64,000 nucleotides of DNA from Xiphydria camelus (GCA_963678675.1 OY783192.1:21385174-21449173); one strand, 5' to 3'. Counted from the first letter of the stretch, positions 11,377-25,923 are shown. Notes: generated from the sequence alone by a model not told the origin. Numbers and translations are program-made.

Positions 11377-13778
11377 TTAAGCTGTCTGAGGTGTCAGGAA
11401 CAATTCCTTAGATAACCTTCCATCTTCAACAAGTTGTTCCCATTGATCAAGTTTTTTAATACTGTCCTGAATAGCCTACAATTATAATTTTCTTAATAAT
11501 AAAAAATAAAAAATAATAAAAATTGAAGAAATAAATCTTCCTTATAATCAGATAATAATATAATTTACTTTGTAGTCTAAACTATCAATCGCCACTGCCT
11601 CAATATCCTTCGTTCGGTTCAAGCATCAACATATCGTTCATCCATTTGCAGAATCCTTCAGTCTCATCATTATCTTCTAATTCTTTCTCTTTTCTGCTAT
11701 ACGTTTTAAAAGCGTGAGCAACTTTCTTACTAAAGACCTAAAGGAAAAGAAAACTGAAAATTCTGCAATATTCTAACTTAATCAATATCAAATTACTATT
11801 CTCAGTACCTGCGTCGCTAATTTCACCCTCATTTTCGACGAACTATTCAGTTCCAAATGCTGCATTGTTAATTTGCGGCAGATCGGTTGATGTCCGTACC
11901 TTTGCGCCTTTCTATCAATTTCATGTAGAGCATAAAAATGTTTCTAGCCTATCAACTTCTTAGCAGGATCGATCTCAAAAAATAAATAGAACGGTTCCTT
12001 ACTCTTTTTTTTTTAAAGTGCGATCACAACCTGACATGATTTGCAACACGTGCCATACCTACAGTACATGATTGTCGTGCAAGCGGTTTCGAATAGTCTT
12101 CATCAAATGTGGTGTATCTGAGAAAACACAAATTCGACGTTGCTCATCTACTGGGTGCTCGAAGGAATTTTGGAGATTCCTTCTTTTTCCATAAACTCCC
12201 ACCATTGACAAAAATTGTTTGGTTGTACTTACTCCGTCGGTGATAACTCCATGAATCGTACAATTAGCACCAGTTTTTTCTAGAAGTACTATTGCTTTAA
12301 CGATAAGCTTAGCAAGTACTGAACCTTTTCTGCAGGTCCGCGTGAGGCGAAGACTGCGATTGGTTGCGTGTGATTATTTCTCAATCCTCGGAACATCAGC
12401 ACCAAACTCTCTACTTTTTTACCATCCTCGCCAAAATCAGTTAATCCTGTATAAGTGACATATTGTCTATTTACTCCAAGACTCTCTCGGGTACTCATTT
12501 CATCGATTAGCAAGATTCCGTACCTATCTTGTTCATCTTTCTTAGCGAATCTTGTTTCCAATACACTAAAAAACTGCGGATCAAAACCACAGGAAAGAGA
12601 TGTCATAGAAAGATCGAATTTCGAAGATTTTCGAATTGTACTGATGTGTGGTACTGGTATAGTATAACTGCCTGTTCGTAGATGAAGTTGTAGCCTGTTG
12701 GGTATCGCATGTGCATGCATAACATGCATAAGAGAATCCACTCTTCTGAGGAACGTCTCCCTTTTGAATTACGAGTTTTTGCTGCTTTTAAAATTTCTTT
12801 TAAGGCAATTTCTTGATTTTTCGATAAGTTTTATTTTCTTAAGTGCGCCGAAATATTGGAGCCAAGACAAGATTCCAGGTTTTCATGACACTCATCAATT
12901 TCTACCTCTAGTTTAATCAGTTTATGTTTGGCACGGATCCTGGATCGTCTAGTAGATTTCACTTTTTTTGCAGTTTTTGAAATTCAATTTTTTTCTTAGG
13001 ACTGTTTTTAACTGTTTACTGTTTTTAATGACTCTTCAAATCTTTTGATGTACTGTCTTTTTAATTCTGTGACAAAATTTGCAAATATTTCCTTCATCCA
13101 AAAGTAATGTGCACTTGTGATGACGCCAAATTCCTGTATTATCTTTTTTAACAATACTACAACTCGTTCGCTTCAATTCTTTCTGCAGTCGAGAGCCAGT
13201 ACACACGTGGAATCGATTTGCAGTATCAATTAATTGTTGTAAATCTTCAATTTTTTAAATTGGCTGATCATTGATAACAAGTTTAGCTTTATCTACGAGC
13301 TAATGTGAAACAAAAATTTGAGTTGTCAGATCAGACTTTATGACAATTGCTTTGAGGATAATTGGTGTCATCAAAGTCTCATTTTTCAACATTTTCGCGC
13401 GTTGAAAATATATTCATCACTGTTTCCTGACTCTCAGTTTTAATCTCTTTGACCCATCCTAGAGGTACATCAATATTTGATTCAATTAACTGCTCAAAAG
13501 TTAGAGATGGTTCTGTTTTTTCATTATTCATATTATCACTCATTGAAGGTAAATCATCTGATGAATTTTCAATTGTGGGAGATGAGAGAGACGAAGGAAA
13601 ATCACTAATTTCCGAGAATGTATCTGGACTAACGTCAGGTGAAACAGGGGAAGAAGCTGTACTATCACAAACGAGGCCTTCGTCTACAGACTCTGAACAT
13701 ACGAATAGATTCTTTTTATTCTGCGATGTCTTTTTGAGTTGTTCGTCATCATTCAAGTACACATTAGAAGATGCTGAC

Positions 13779-13800
13779 CAATTAATTAATTAATTAATTA
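13779..13800. repeat. (TTAA)n microsatellite
   Basis: About five TTAA units, inside the P-element relic linker. Confidence 0.8.
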
Positions 13801-14465
13801 TCTGACCACGGGAAAATTGAGGGCTGAGCTCCTGGCTTTAACCGTGGCACTTTTAAATCAGTCTATATTCAAGAAAAAAATATTATTGTAAAACCGGTGA
13901 TATAGTAATAAATTTAATGAATTGACTATTTAACACACTTACAGTGCCTATGATAGTCCCATCTGCAGCCGTAACGTCTCTTTTGCACCCGTAATCATCC
14001 TTTGAAAAATGTCTTTGACAAATATCTCTCATTTCACAATTGAGGGGTCTAGTTGCAAAACCGGCAATCTCCATTTTGGCAAATTTTATAGGAAAGCTGA
14101 ATTTTTGATAACTCGGTAACTGAATAACTTAAGTTCGTTATTGTTGAACGAAAACAAGCTCATATGTGTCCATATCACTTGATATTAAGCAGAAACCAGA
14201 ATTTGCAATAAATTTTGAGTACTATGAGATTGAAAATTGGAGATTGCCAGTTTTGCAAGTAACATTTTGAAACTGCCGGTTTTGCAGCTTAGTTAACAAA
14301 ATTATCGGTTTTGAAACTAACTTTTCTTGGCGTTTTATAAGAAATAGAGTAAAGATACAGTGCGATCAACTGAAATAAATATTTATTTTCCTTAGAATAC
14401 AGTGGTAGGTTAATGTAGTCAGGTAGGTTGACGTGGCTAACTGAAAATGGTACATAACTAAATAA

Positions 14466-14775
14466 TCAGGTCTTCTATTTCAGCACACCCAGCTTCATCG
14501 CCTTCGACGATGTCTTCAGCATCTTCAGTGCGTCTTGCAGTGGCCAAAACGTTTTTGAAAAATTCTAGTGCCTCCAGCGTTTGCCACTGATAAACCGTAA
14601 TGTTTGATCAACAGTTTCTCAACGTCTCTTAGTTTTGCAGTTGTAACAGGAACACCCTTTTCTATTATGTTAGGGTTGATGTTCTTTATGTTTTTGCAAG
14701 GTTTGCAAATGCTCTTGGCAATTCCTGCATCATTACGATAATGAAGCTCCCCTCGAACCAGAATATGTCGAGATT
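14466..14775 (-). pseudogene. C-terminus of the host transposon's own protein
   Basis: Two frames joined by one shift near 14590 read as a continuous C-terminus: LVRGELHYRNDAGIAKSICK, KGVPVT, KLRDVEKLLIKHYG, then LEALEFFKNVLATARR and an acidic tail ending ...IEDLII and a stop. The CxxC (ICKPCKNI) and acidic tail look protein-like. I do not recognise the family. It is presumably the remnant transposase of the AATT-flanked element. Confidence 0.5.
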
Positions 14776-14865
14776 GACCCTAGATTAACGAGTTAAAATG
14801 ATCGCGGTAATACTAATTACTAAGGATCGATAACACTGTAAGTCATTTTGGGGGTCATGAAGAGG

Positions 14866-16545
14866 GTATTAAAATTTGACTTCAGTTTATGTTCCGGGCT
14901 GGTTTACCATTAACAAAACTGATTTTGGTTTGGTTGTTGCTGCTCAATTAAGCATTTTTTTCAATTTTGTAGTTTTTAGGGAATATGAAGGGAAAACGGT
15001 CATTGTTAAATTTAAAAAAAATGTTTTTTTTTTCACAAAATAGTTGTGGTGGGGGTTTTTAGGTACGAGGAATTCATTTCTGATATTTATATTTGCTAAA
15101 AACATCCACCAGAGGGTGCTACAGATAAATTTCCTATAAACTTTACGTATTTTCTATGAAAGATCATGTTTGTTTTATATATTTTCATACATTTTCTCAT
15201 TATTTGTTTCATTTACTCATTTTTAAAGTATAAAATTTTGAATATCGAAACCAGAAAGTGATGAACAGGGTGAGAGATTTCACCAAGTGTGCATGCCTTT
15301 TGAAGGTAAAGAATGCTTTTACGGTTTATAACATTAATGTAATAAATTTTGTCTTTTTTTTTATATTTCATACATTTTTTAGCACGTTATCAAGGAAAGA
15401 AATTAAATTCTATGCTCGCCGATCTATGCTGGACTTTCAGACGTGATGCTGACGCATATGATACAGATAGACCGTGAGATAATGACAGATTCTGGTACCC
15501 CATTTTCGCATACAAGCCTCGAAGAGGGTTGAAAAGTACTTCGATTTTGAGTAGAATGAAGGGAAATTTACGAATGGTCCCTGGGGATAACATATGGAAA
15601 ATTCGATTTTTCTTAATAAAAAAATAAAAGGTACCTCTTGCCCATTTTTTCACGCAAGCCTTGTTCACTAAATGATTAATTAATAAAACCTGGCTTCGGA
15701 AATCAAAGGCTTGTGTGGGAAAATCGGTCAGAATCTCGATTTTTCCTTACAAGATTACGCCCTTATTTCAATCCTTTAGCCACCTGCAACACTCAAGCCT
15801 TTGGTTTCCCGAAGCCAGGTTTTATTAATTAATCATTTAGTGAACAAGGCGTGCGTGAAAAAATGGGCAAGAGACACCTTTTATTTTTTTGTTAAGAAAA
15901 ATTTAATTTTGCATATGTTATCCCCAGGGACCATTCGTAAATTTCCCTTCATTCTACTCAAAATCGAAGTACTTTTCAACCCTCTTCGAGGCTTGTATGT
16001 GAAAATGGGGCACCAGAATCTGTCACTATCTGACGGACTAAGACGAGGAGAGTGAAATAGAAGCGGAGGCTGCTGAAGGCGAAGAAGAAGAAACCCGCTC
16101 TGTAATTTATAGTAGCGACTAAGAATAAATAATACACTTTTAAAAATATTTTTTAACTTTTTTTAAAATTTTTATTATTTGCAAAAAAAAAGGAGCAAAT
16201 AAAACAGAAATAGTAAGAAAATGTATGAAAATATATAAAACAAGCATGATCTTTCATCGAAAATACGTAAAGTTTATAGGAAACTTATCTATAGCGCCAT
16301 CTGGCGGATATTTTTAGCAAAAATAAAATTCCTCATAGCTAAAAACCCCCACCACAACTATTTTGTGAAAAAAAAACATTGTTTTTAAATTTAATAATGA
16401 CCGTTTTCTCTTCATATTTCCTAAAACTACAAAATTGAAAAAAAAACGCTTAACTGAGCAGCAACAACTAAACCAAAATCAGTTTTGTTAATGGTGGACC
16501 AGCCCGAAACATAAACTGAAGTCAGATTTCAATACCCAATTTAGT
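14866..16545. repeat. Large imperfect foldback, ~1.7 kb
   Basis: 14866-15230 pairs with 16200-16545 (words such as AAAACCCCCACCACAACTAT), and 15476-15697 pairs with 15806-16032 (GGTCCCTGGGGATAACATAT). The intermediate parts (15231-15475, 16033-16199) are diverged. An acidic open stretch at about 16035-16122 (EAAEGEEEETRS) is present on + only. No transposase identified. It sits inside the AATT-flanked transposon. Confidence 0.7.
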
Positions 16546-16895
16546 GATTTACTGTGATAATCAGAATTCCGACCATCGTTTGTCGGAACAATATTGTTTG
16601 TTGTAATGGACGACTGTTGAAAGGATTTTTATTATTGTTGCACGCAGTACAAGTCAGGATGCTGCGCTTCCGAGCAGACGAGTGACAAAATGACAGAAAC
16701 ATATGACTTCTGATTCAGAGCCGCATCTGTTCCGATAGGTCGAAATGGAGATTGCCGTTTCTGAAACTCAACCGCGGTTGGAGATTGCCGGGTTTGCAAC
16801 TAAACCGAAATTTTAACCTCATTTTTAAGTATAATTGAGCCAAATTTGCAGCCAAACGACACTACAAGTTGATCAGAATTACAATAAGGAGGGTA

Positions 16896-19800
16896 GAGGC
16901 ACCGGTTATAGCCACTTTAACGAAGTTACGTGATTCACTATTGCATTTTATACGTATTTCTAAGTTATTTCCTTCACGCAAAATAAATGTAGATAGAGGA
17001 CACATTAAGGGAACTCTAGTCGGAAAAAAGAAAGAGATGCTGAATATAGAATTGTGTATAAAAAATAAATAGGTTCACAATTGCTGTATCTACCAGTTTT
17101 AGCCATTTTGCTCTAAATATAGCCACATGAACGCACCAATTATAGCCACCACCTGCCATTTACGTTTCACTAATATTATTAACATTAATGAAGCACAAAA
17201 CAAAGTAAAACAATTTTTAAAAATGTATATTAAATATCCGAAAATACAGAAGACATAACAGGTATATCAAAAAGAAGTCTATAGTGTTCGCTAGCAGCTG
17301 TTGGTATCGAGTGGAATGTAGTAATCCATTTCTGGTACCATGTATATTCCTCTGGAATTTACAGCTTTGGGAGATGCAATTTCTTGCAAGATGTCTTGGA
17401 AAGAATACCAGATGACATCGATTCTGTTAGGCCATTTCCAATTTGGACCACTCCTTTCCATAGCTTGACACTTGACACTATTTTTATCTGTTTCCATCAC
17501 TTTAGCTGGGTAAAACTGACCATCATATTGCACAATCACATGACTACCTACTTCCAGTCTCATTTCACTATCATTTTTTGATTCTGAAGTATTCGTTTCG
17601 TTGTCTGGCTTTGGTTTCTTAATTTTTTCTCCAGAACTTTTTTTCTTTTTCACGCATTTCTTTTCTACTGCATCCTTCTTTTTCTTTTCTCTTAATTCCC
17701 GTTTTCTTTTCTTCTCTTCATTCGCCTCAAAAGTTTCTCTATCTCGGGCTTCTACAATCTCAAGCCATTTGTTAGAAGTTAATACTGAAGGTAATTTAAG
17801 TGTATTTCGTTTTCTTTTCGACGTTTCGGAGGAATCGTGCCATTTCCAAACATCTTTCAATATTTCTGAAACCGTTTTCTTCTGCTCTGTATTAGAGGAA
17901 GATGAGGTATTTTCTGCAGGTTTGATCACAATATTTTGGAGAATTTTAATCTTCCTCGCATCTTCTCCATCTACAGCAGTTGACTTATGAAGACATGAAG
18001 TAGAACTGTGATCATTTGTAACTCCACTTTTATCGCTTGCTGCATTGTTTTCCTCTGGAACCATAACGGTACTACTGTCCTTACCGTTAACAGTCGCGCT
18101 GGACTGTTCTCTTGTGTCGTCTTTATCATAGGTCGTTTCCAAGATCATTGGATCATTTTGTATTTTGTCACCGTTGTCTAAATTGATACGCTCCTCAGTA
18201 TCACTAACTGCATTATTCTCTACCACAATTCCATTTTTATCTGTACTGGCTTGTACTTCTATGGTTTCTTCCACATCAGTGTTATTCCACTCAGGAAACG
18301 GAATCTCAATCGCGTATTCATGATCTTCTGAGTGAATATTCAGATTTACAACTTCCACACAAACAGAATCTTTTAATTTCTTCCAAAAATTGTACAGTTG
18401 CAAATACGAAATATCCCCTTCCCAGTTTTTTTTATCTAGGTATGTTTGATTAAACATATCTAAAATTGTCTTCTCTGCCAATTCAATTTCCAACAGTTGT
18501 AAAGTACTTTTCGAAGGCATAGTTCGGGCTGTTGATGGTGGTTGCTCAATTCGTTCAACCGTACATTTTGCTGATTTAGGTAGATACTTTGCGTAATTGA
18601 TGGCGTCCGGATCGAATGGGAAGAGCCCGCAAGCCTTAAATCCTGAGGTAAGATTTTGGTTGAAGTGACCTGTTGACAACACTTCATTAAGAGCTGCTGG
18701 TACATCCTTTTTTTTGATGCTTTCTCTATGTGTGTACAACCACTGTCGTGTCATTTTCTTCCAGGCTTGTTTAAGAGGGAAAAAAAAATGCAACATCAAG
18801 AGGCTGTATGATATGTGTTGCATTTGGTGGAAGACACACGATAATAATTTGATGTTCAACGCAGAACTTAGATAAATGTAATGACAAATGCGACCCATGA
18901 CCATCTACAAATACAATAACCGGTAACTCGATCTCATTTTCCAAAAGATATGGATAGAAAACGTTTGCAAAATATTCAAAAAACGTTTGGCTAACCATCC
19001 AACCACTCTCACTTTTGCCAATGCCCCAGTTAGGCGGTGCTGCTTGAATCACAGCATTTGGTAAGCGATCATATTTAAAAACAGTTAGCGGAGGTGCCAG
19101 TTTACCTGCCGCGTTAGCAGCTATAAGTGTAGTGACGTTTTCTTTTTCCGATGTAGATGTAATGGCATACAGAGCTTTTCCCTTTTCTGTTAAAAGCAAT
19201 GTACCTTTCGGCGATAAAAATACAGCAGTTTCGTCCATATTCCATACCCTATCAGCATAATTCAAAACTTCAACGTCTTCTCCAAGAAGCTCCCTAGTTT
19301 CGGCAAACCAACGGCGGATACTCTCTCTCTTCTGTCACAGAAGCCCCTGCTTTGTTTAAATATTCAGCATGTTTCTGACGAATAATAGGGTGTCGTCGAA
19401 GAAAAGAATAAAACCACTTTTTACCGGGTTTGTCACCAATAAACGGGGTCTGCATATTTTTTTTCTGAACTATTTGTTGCACGGAGTACAAAAGACCTTC
19501 CCTATTAATTGGGAATCCCTTTGCTGCATTGGATGTTATCCAAGTTACTAATTCCACTTCTATTTCATCGCCCAACCAAGAACCAGGACCAACCATTTCC
19601 ATTTTATCAGATATGTTCTCTGATTTTTTATACCTTAGGGTTATTCTAGGAATACCAAATTTCTTACTTGTTGTAAGAACTTTCATTCCATTTTCTCTTA
19701 TCTCCTTTAAGACAGCCGTAAGTTGTTCCTGTGTGTACTGTTGAATGGAACCCTTATTCCTTTGACCTTTTGAAGACTTTTTTCGAGTTTTGGCGGTTTT

Positions 19801-20446
19801 TTGTTGATTTTTTGTTGGCGCCATTAGATACCAGTTTTTAACTTCTGAAAATCCCAATTCACCGTTTGAGTGCTGAAGAATTTTCTTTGCATGCAAACAG
19901 AAGCGCGACAGCGCTTCGCCGCATTCAAACGGTTATGCCTAATTAATGTACACAATAATGTGTACTAACAGTACCCAAGGTGGCTATAACTGGTTAAACC
20001 AAAGCGCCAGTTTTAGCCACTTCGTGACTAAAACTAGGAAAACCACTGTTTCGCCGCTCCATTTATAGCCATCTTAATATTTTTAGGTTAGAACAGAAAC
20101 TTCCTCTACATTATTGAAAATAAGCTAGAGTAAGAACTTACATATGTAATAAAATCAAAATTGCACCTGGCAGCTGCGTTGTGTGAAAATTGCTGGCACG
20201 TTTGAATAGCGAATTTCTTAACAAAACTCTTAAGGAACAGTCGAATTCACAACCTTACCAGAGGTACCCGGCATTTACACATTTATGGTAGAAAAAAAGA
20301 GACAATCGCATTTCGAACTCAGTTGATAACAATATTAGGCGGAAAATTCAAACTTTATTTGGTCAATTGCATGTCATTGGCCTTATTTAAAGCGAAGTAA
20401 AGTCGGAAATGGCTAAAACCGGTTCAATGGCTAAAACCGGTGCCTC
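16896..20446 (-). mobile_element. pogo-like DNA transposon (3.55 kb)
   Basis: TIR GAGGCACCGGTTATAGCCAC at the left and its reverse form at the right, flanked by TA at 16894-16895 and 20447-20448. The subterminal words TATAGCCAC / GTGGCTA recur on both sides (17100-17150, 19980-20070, 20408-20440). It carries one transposase gene on the minus strand. Confidence 0.85.
17291..19824 (-). pseudogene. pogo-like (DDE_1) transposase, two frameshifts
   Basis: The preferred start is the ATG at 19824 (MAPTKNQQK); an in-frame ATG at 19896 is possible but lies upstream of the conserved part. The N-terminus has a Psq-type helix-turn-helix (YTQEQLTAVLKEI ... FGIPRITLR), then a Tc5/CENP-B-like helix-turn-helix (GKKWFYSFLRRHP). 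The catalytic core shows WNMDETA, VFVDGHGSHLS and QPLDVAF, the DDD triad usual for pogo. The C-terminus is long: an acidic spacer, a Lys/Glu-rich stretch (KKRKRELREKKKK) and a Tudor/SH3-like end (GSHVIVQYDGQFYPAKVME) to 17291. Frameshifts fall in a GA run near 19325 and a T run near 18780. Both are slippage-prone, so the decay is recent or partly a sequencing artefact. Confidence 0.88.
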
Positions 20447-20670
20447 TACCCGAACACATTCCCGCCAATAACTCAATTTCGCCAAAAAGGAGAGATTGCC
20501 GGTTTTGCAACTAGACCCCTCAATTTATCATTTTTAATAAGTAGCTACTTTCCACTCATCCACTTTGTCTTTTGGCACTCGAAAAGAATGATATTTTTGA
20601 GGGTTAGATTTATAGCCAGACGTGCAGCCTGGCACAGCACAAGTTGGTATGATGCCGTTTGAAAAAGACA

Positions 20671-21240
20671 AAATTTTAATCAAAATAAACTATTCATTTA
20701 GCCAAAATGATGATTAAAATTGAAAAATTAAAGCGTTAAAAACTGTCAAAAACTATTTGCGCCAGAATACCGGTAGAAGAGGGGGTAAAAAAATGCAAAT
20801 GGCGGTCACTGGGCGCAAGATGGCGCCACCTAGCGACGCCTTCAATAACGGTGACAGCATTACCTAAGGGAAAATAAGTGTAGAGTTAGGGGGCATGTCT
20901 TGCCGGAGCGCCCTTCTCCCGCCTCCCTCCTCCCACCACTCCGAGCGAGGCGATGACAATCGGTTACAGACTTTTTTCCCGTTAAACTACATTAAAAGCT
21001 CGTAAATTAGAGGCGCTATTTTTCATTCACGCGGAAGTCACGAGCGGGGCAAGAGGAACTCGGTGCGCTTTATTAATTTAGTGCGGTGCGCGCAGTCGGG
21101 AAAGTCGATTGCCCCTGCAGGCGGCTTCTCGGTATAGAACTGATGAAATAATAACTATCTCTAATTTTATTTGTATAAGGTGAACGGCGAGCTCTCTGTA
21201 CATTCTCTCTGTACTCTCTGTAGGGAGAGAGAGAGAGAGA
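20671..21240. other. Non-coding, end region of the P-element relic
   Basis: No gene seen. GGCGCCACCTAGCGACGCCT and the following CTTCAATAACGGTGAC resemble the reverse of sequence near 9674, so this may include the P element's 5' end. A short (GA)n lies at 21222-21240. Confidence 0.35.
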
Positions 21241-23760
<2,520 letters not shown>

Positions 23761-23902
23761 TAGAAATGGGGAAGGGAGGGGGAATGAGAGGGGGAGAGGG
23801 GGAAGGATGATGGTGACTATGATGATGATGAAGAGTTTATTGTTCATAGTAGAAAAAATAATAGAAGTAATTACAAAGTAGGAGAGAGAGCGAGGGAGAG
23901 AA

Positions 23903-24030
23903 ATTGATTGATTGATTGATTGAGAGTTTTATTGCCCAAAATTGGGCAAAAATTGAGCTGCTGGGCTGCGGAATAGTCTTACAATGTAGTGATATGAATA
24001 GTATAGTAATAATTATCATTCAGTGCCAAC
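23903..24030 (-). mobile_element. LINE 3'-end fragment
   Basis: A (TTGA)n tail and GAGTTTTATTGCCCAAAATT... resemble the 3' end of the LINE at 21241-21300 (both contain an AGC-GCTGCTGGG-like stretch). It ends at a sequence (ATTCAGTGCCAACAAAAATT) that belongs to palindrome B/C, so it inserted into that repeat. Confidence 0.6.
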
Positions 24031-24238
24031 AAAAATTGATCAATTAAGATCGCCATGTTCAAGATTTGTATATAAAAAATAAAAGGCATCATTTAAAAAG
24101 GAAAATTATTGTAAATCCAAAGTCACTACAAAATTCAACTACAAAAATTTCTAAAAAAAATTTCTAAAAAAAGAACGCTGCGTTTAAGTTTTGATATTTT
24201 TTTCCACTATATACTGGTGGTATCATATAAGTATGAAT

Positions 24239-25140
24239 TGTAGGAGGGGTAATATGTACAGAGCGCGAATAAACTAGGAACTAAGGTTTATTCGTGATCT
24301 GGAATACAAAATGGTAGCGTAAGCGTGTGGAAAGAGAAGATCCCAGGAGGGATCGAGCTCGGAGAAGCGTCGGAGGGGGCTGCCGGTCGGGCAGGTCGTA
24401 GGCGGTGCGGGTCGTCCTCAGGAACGGCTGCGTCGGTCCTGGCGTGCCGGAACTGCTCGAAGGCGGTGCGGGTCGTCCTCAGGAACGGCTGCGTCGGTCC
24501 TGGCGTGCCGGGGGCTGCTCGCGTCCCGGGAATCGCCGTCAGGCCGGAGGCGAAGGTAACTCGTCCGCGTAGAGGGTCGCCGGGTAGGCGAGGCGACGTG
24601 AGAACGTCGGCTGGAGCGGCGAGGACGCTAGGGTGTTCGTGGAGCGAAAACTGCCGCTAGCGAACCTCAAGCCGGGACGGCGTAGGGCCGTCAGAGATCT
24701 GCGCGCGAGAGGGTGTTCGCTGAGCGAAGACTTCCCTCTCGGTTGCTCGAGAGTCGATCGGTGAACCACGAGAGCTGCGATGTTCGCTGAGCGAAAACTG
24801 TCGCCGCTCGTGTGGAGGCCGTTCGACTACTAGGGTGTTCGCTGAGCGAAAACTTCCCTAGGGCGTTCGACTGAGACTTCCGAGGGATAGTGGTGTTCGC
24901 TGAGCGAAAACTTCCACTACCGTGACTCGAGATGGTCTGCCGGCGATGGCTCGCCGGCCGTCTAATATACCCCGTTTGCGGACCTTGCCGAAAGCCCGCT
25001 GATGACCGATGACCGTTAGGTCCTCGGATGACGCGTCCTAACTACCTGCGCGTCCCTTATGACGCGCTCGGGGCTGTCTCCAACCCTTGAATCGTCGGCA
25101 GGCTAACGCATGCCGACTCGGCTGCGATCCACGCGTTACA
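24239..25140 (+). mobile_element. Solo LTR (902 bp), Gypsy-type
   Basis: Begins TGTAGGAGGGG and ends CGCGTTACA (TG...CA), flanked by the 4 bp duplication GAAT at 24235-24238 and 25141-25144. An AATAAA occurs near 24268. A ~63 bp tandem duplication containing GGGTCGTCCTCAGGAACGGC starts near 24402 and 24465. Orientation is assumed from the TG start. It is GC-rich against its surroundings. No internal region remains. Confidence 0.8.
24626..24919 (+). repeat. Array of five covarying hairpins in the solo LTR
   Basis: Five units at 24626-24662, 24706-24741, 24772-24809, 24830-24861 and 24888-24919. Each has the near-constant core GTGTTCGCTGAGCGAAAACT with its own small stem (TTCGC / GCGAA), enclosed by an outer stem that differs in every copy yet still pairs: CGCTAG/CTAGCG, CGAGAGGG/CCCTCTCG, GCGA/TCGC, CTAGGG/CCCTAG, TAGTGG/CCACTA. 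Confidence 0.85.
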
Positions 25141-25619
25141 GAATTTATTTAAAATCATAAGTGCATAATCATCGAATATAATTCTCTGTCTGAATTTTTT
25201 ATTTTGAAGGAGAAAACGCGGATAGTTCTTTTTTATGAACAATTTTTATACATTTTTTAGTTGAATTTTGTAGTAACTTTTGATTTACAGTAATTTTCGT
25301 TTCAAATGATGCCTTATATTTTTTATATATAAATCTTGAACATGGCGATCTTAATTGATTTCAAATTTTTTTGGAAAGTATTTTACATATCAATTTTTGT
25401 TGGCACTGAATAAACATACCGCCTTTTTTTTTACAGAGAATCTGTTTTTGTGGCAAGATTTCACTACTTTTTGGAATTTATTCATGAGGAGAATATGTAC
25501 ATGTAGGAAAATAGCTTTTTATTACCACAAAATTAAAGTCTCACATTTTATACCGATACGAGCTAATTAATTATAACCAAGTTACTTTTTATTTATTCTC
25601 GTGGTATTTTGAAAGGGAT

Positions 25620-25915
25620 TAAATTACTAATAACATACAAATATTTTATGATTATTTATCTACTTAGATTCATTATTGTTAGCCAACGTGTCAACAGTTT
25701 GAAAACAATTGATCATTTGAAAACATTGAATTTTTCAACTAGAGCGCACTCAATGATAAACGGAAAATGTCGGTAAACATTTTTTTCAGCCTAAATAATG
25801 ATTTAAAAATTACGAATGATAAATAAAATCATCAACATGTAATGATTTTATAATTAATGTTTCGATAATGTTTATATTTTCCCCAGAACAATTCGTTCGT
25901 GAAAGGATTTCCATA
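25620..25915. repeat. Dispersed repeat, inverted partner at 62339-62590
   Basis: Shared words include AGAGCGCACTCAATGATAAA and ATCATCAACATGTAATGATT, on opposite strands. It is non-coding and diverged by small changes. Confidence 0.7.
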
Positions 25916-25923
25916 AATAACTA

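Larger units (their letters stand above)
14042..20521. mobile_element. AATT-flanked DNA transposon of unassigned superfamily (6.5 kb with nested elements)
   Basis: TIRs begin GAGGGGTCTAGTTGC at 14042 and end GCAACTAGACCCCTC at 20521, with AATT on both sides. Removing the element rejoins the two halves of the THAP finger of the P-element relic, which supports these boundaries. The subterminal word GGAGATTGCCGGTTTTGCAA and variants recur near 14240-14310 and 16745-16800, likely transposase-binding repeats. The only own coding remnant is the C-terminus at 14466-14775. A foldback (14866-16545) and a pogo element (16896-20446) lie within. A 4 bp duplication would fit Sola-type elements among others; not assigned. 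Confidence 0.75.
10149..20670 (-). pseudogene. P-element / THAP9-like transposase relic split by nested insertions
   Basis: Read right to left. The first half of a THAP zinc finger (CAVPGC, YHSFRVPKD, DEWK) is at about 20670-20540. After the 14042-20521 insertion the second half follows (CEMRDICQRHFSKDDY, 14040-13960). Next come an acidic linker (13762-13379), a coiled/Cys block (13340-13040), the RNase H-like core with LLIDEM and YTGLTDFG (12741-12289), and further core to about 11590 (HEIDRKAQRYGHQPICRKL). DQWEQLVEDGRLSKELF lies at 11460-11390. Beyond the MITE at 10647-11376 the C-terminal part resumes (TGRTNQDSLE). A 227 nt GT-AG intron (10534-10308) joins this to FWGSIPQAG and ends at 10151. 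Frameshifts and stops are present in several blocks, so it is dead. The family call rests on these ordered motifs. Confidence 0.85.
24019..25580. repeat. Palindromic repeat B, interrupted by a solo LTR
   Basis: Left arm 24034-24200 and right arm 25200-25395 are inverted copies sharing GATCGCCATGTTCAAGATTT with repeats A and C. The right flank 25396-25580 (TTTTTGTTGGCACTGAATAA, ATTCATGAGGAGAATA) also matches C at 34040-34220. A solo LTR sits near the centre. Confidence 0.75.

Noticed and set aside
15390..16055. Two similar ~90-codon frames in opposite orientation
   Set aside because: They are the two arms of the foldback, and the similarity follows from the inverted repeat. No domain recognised.
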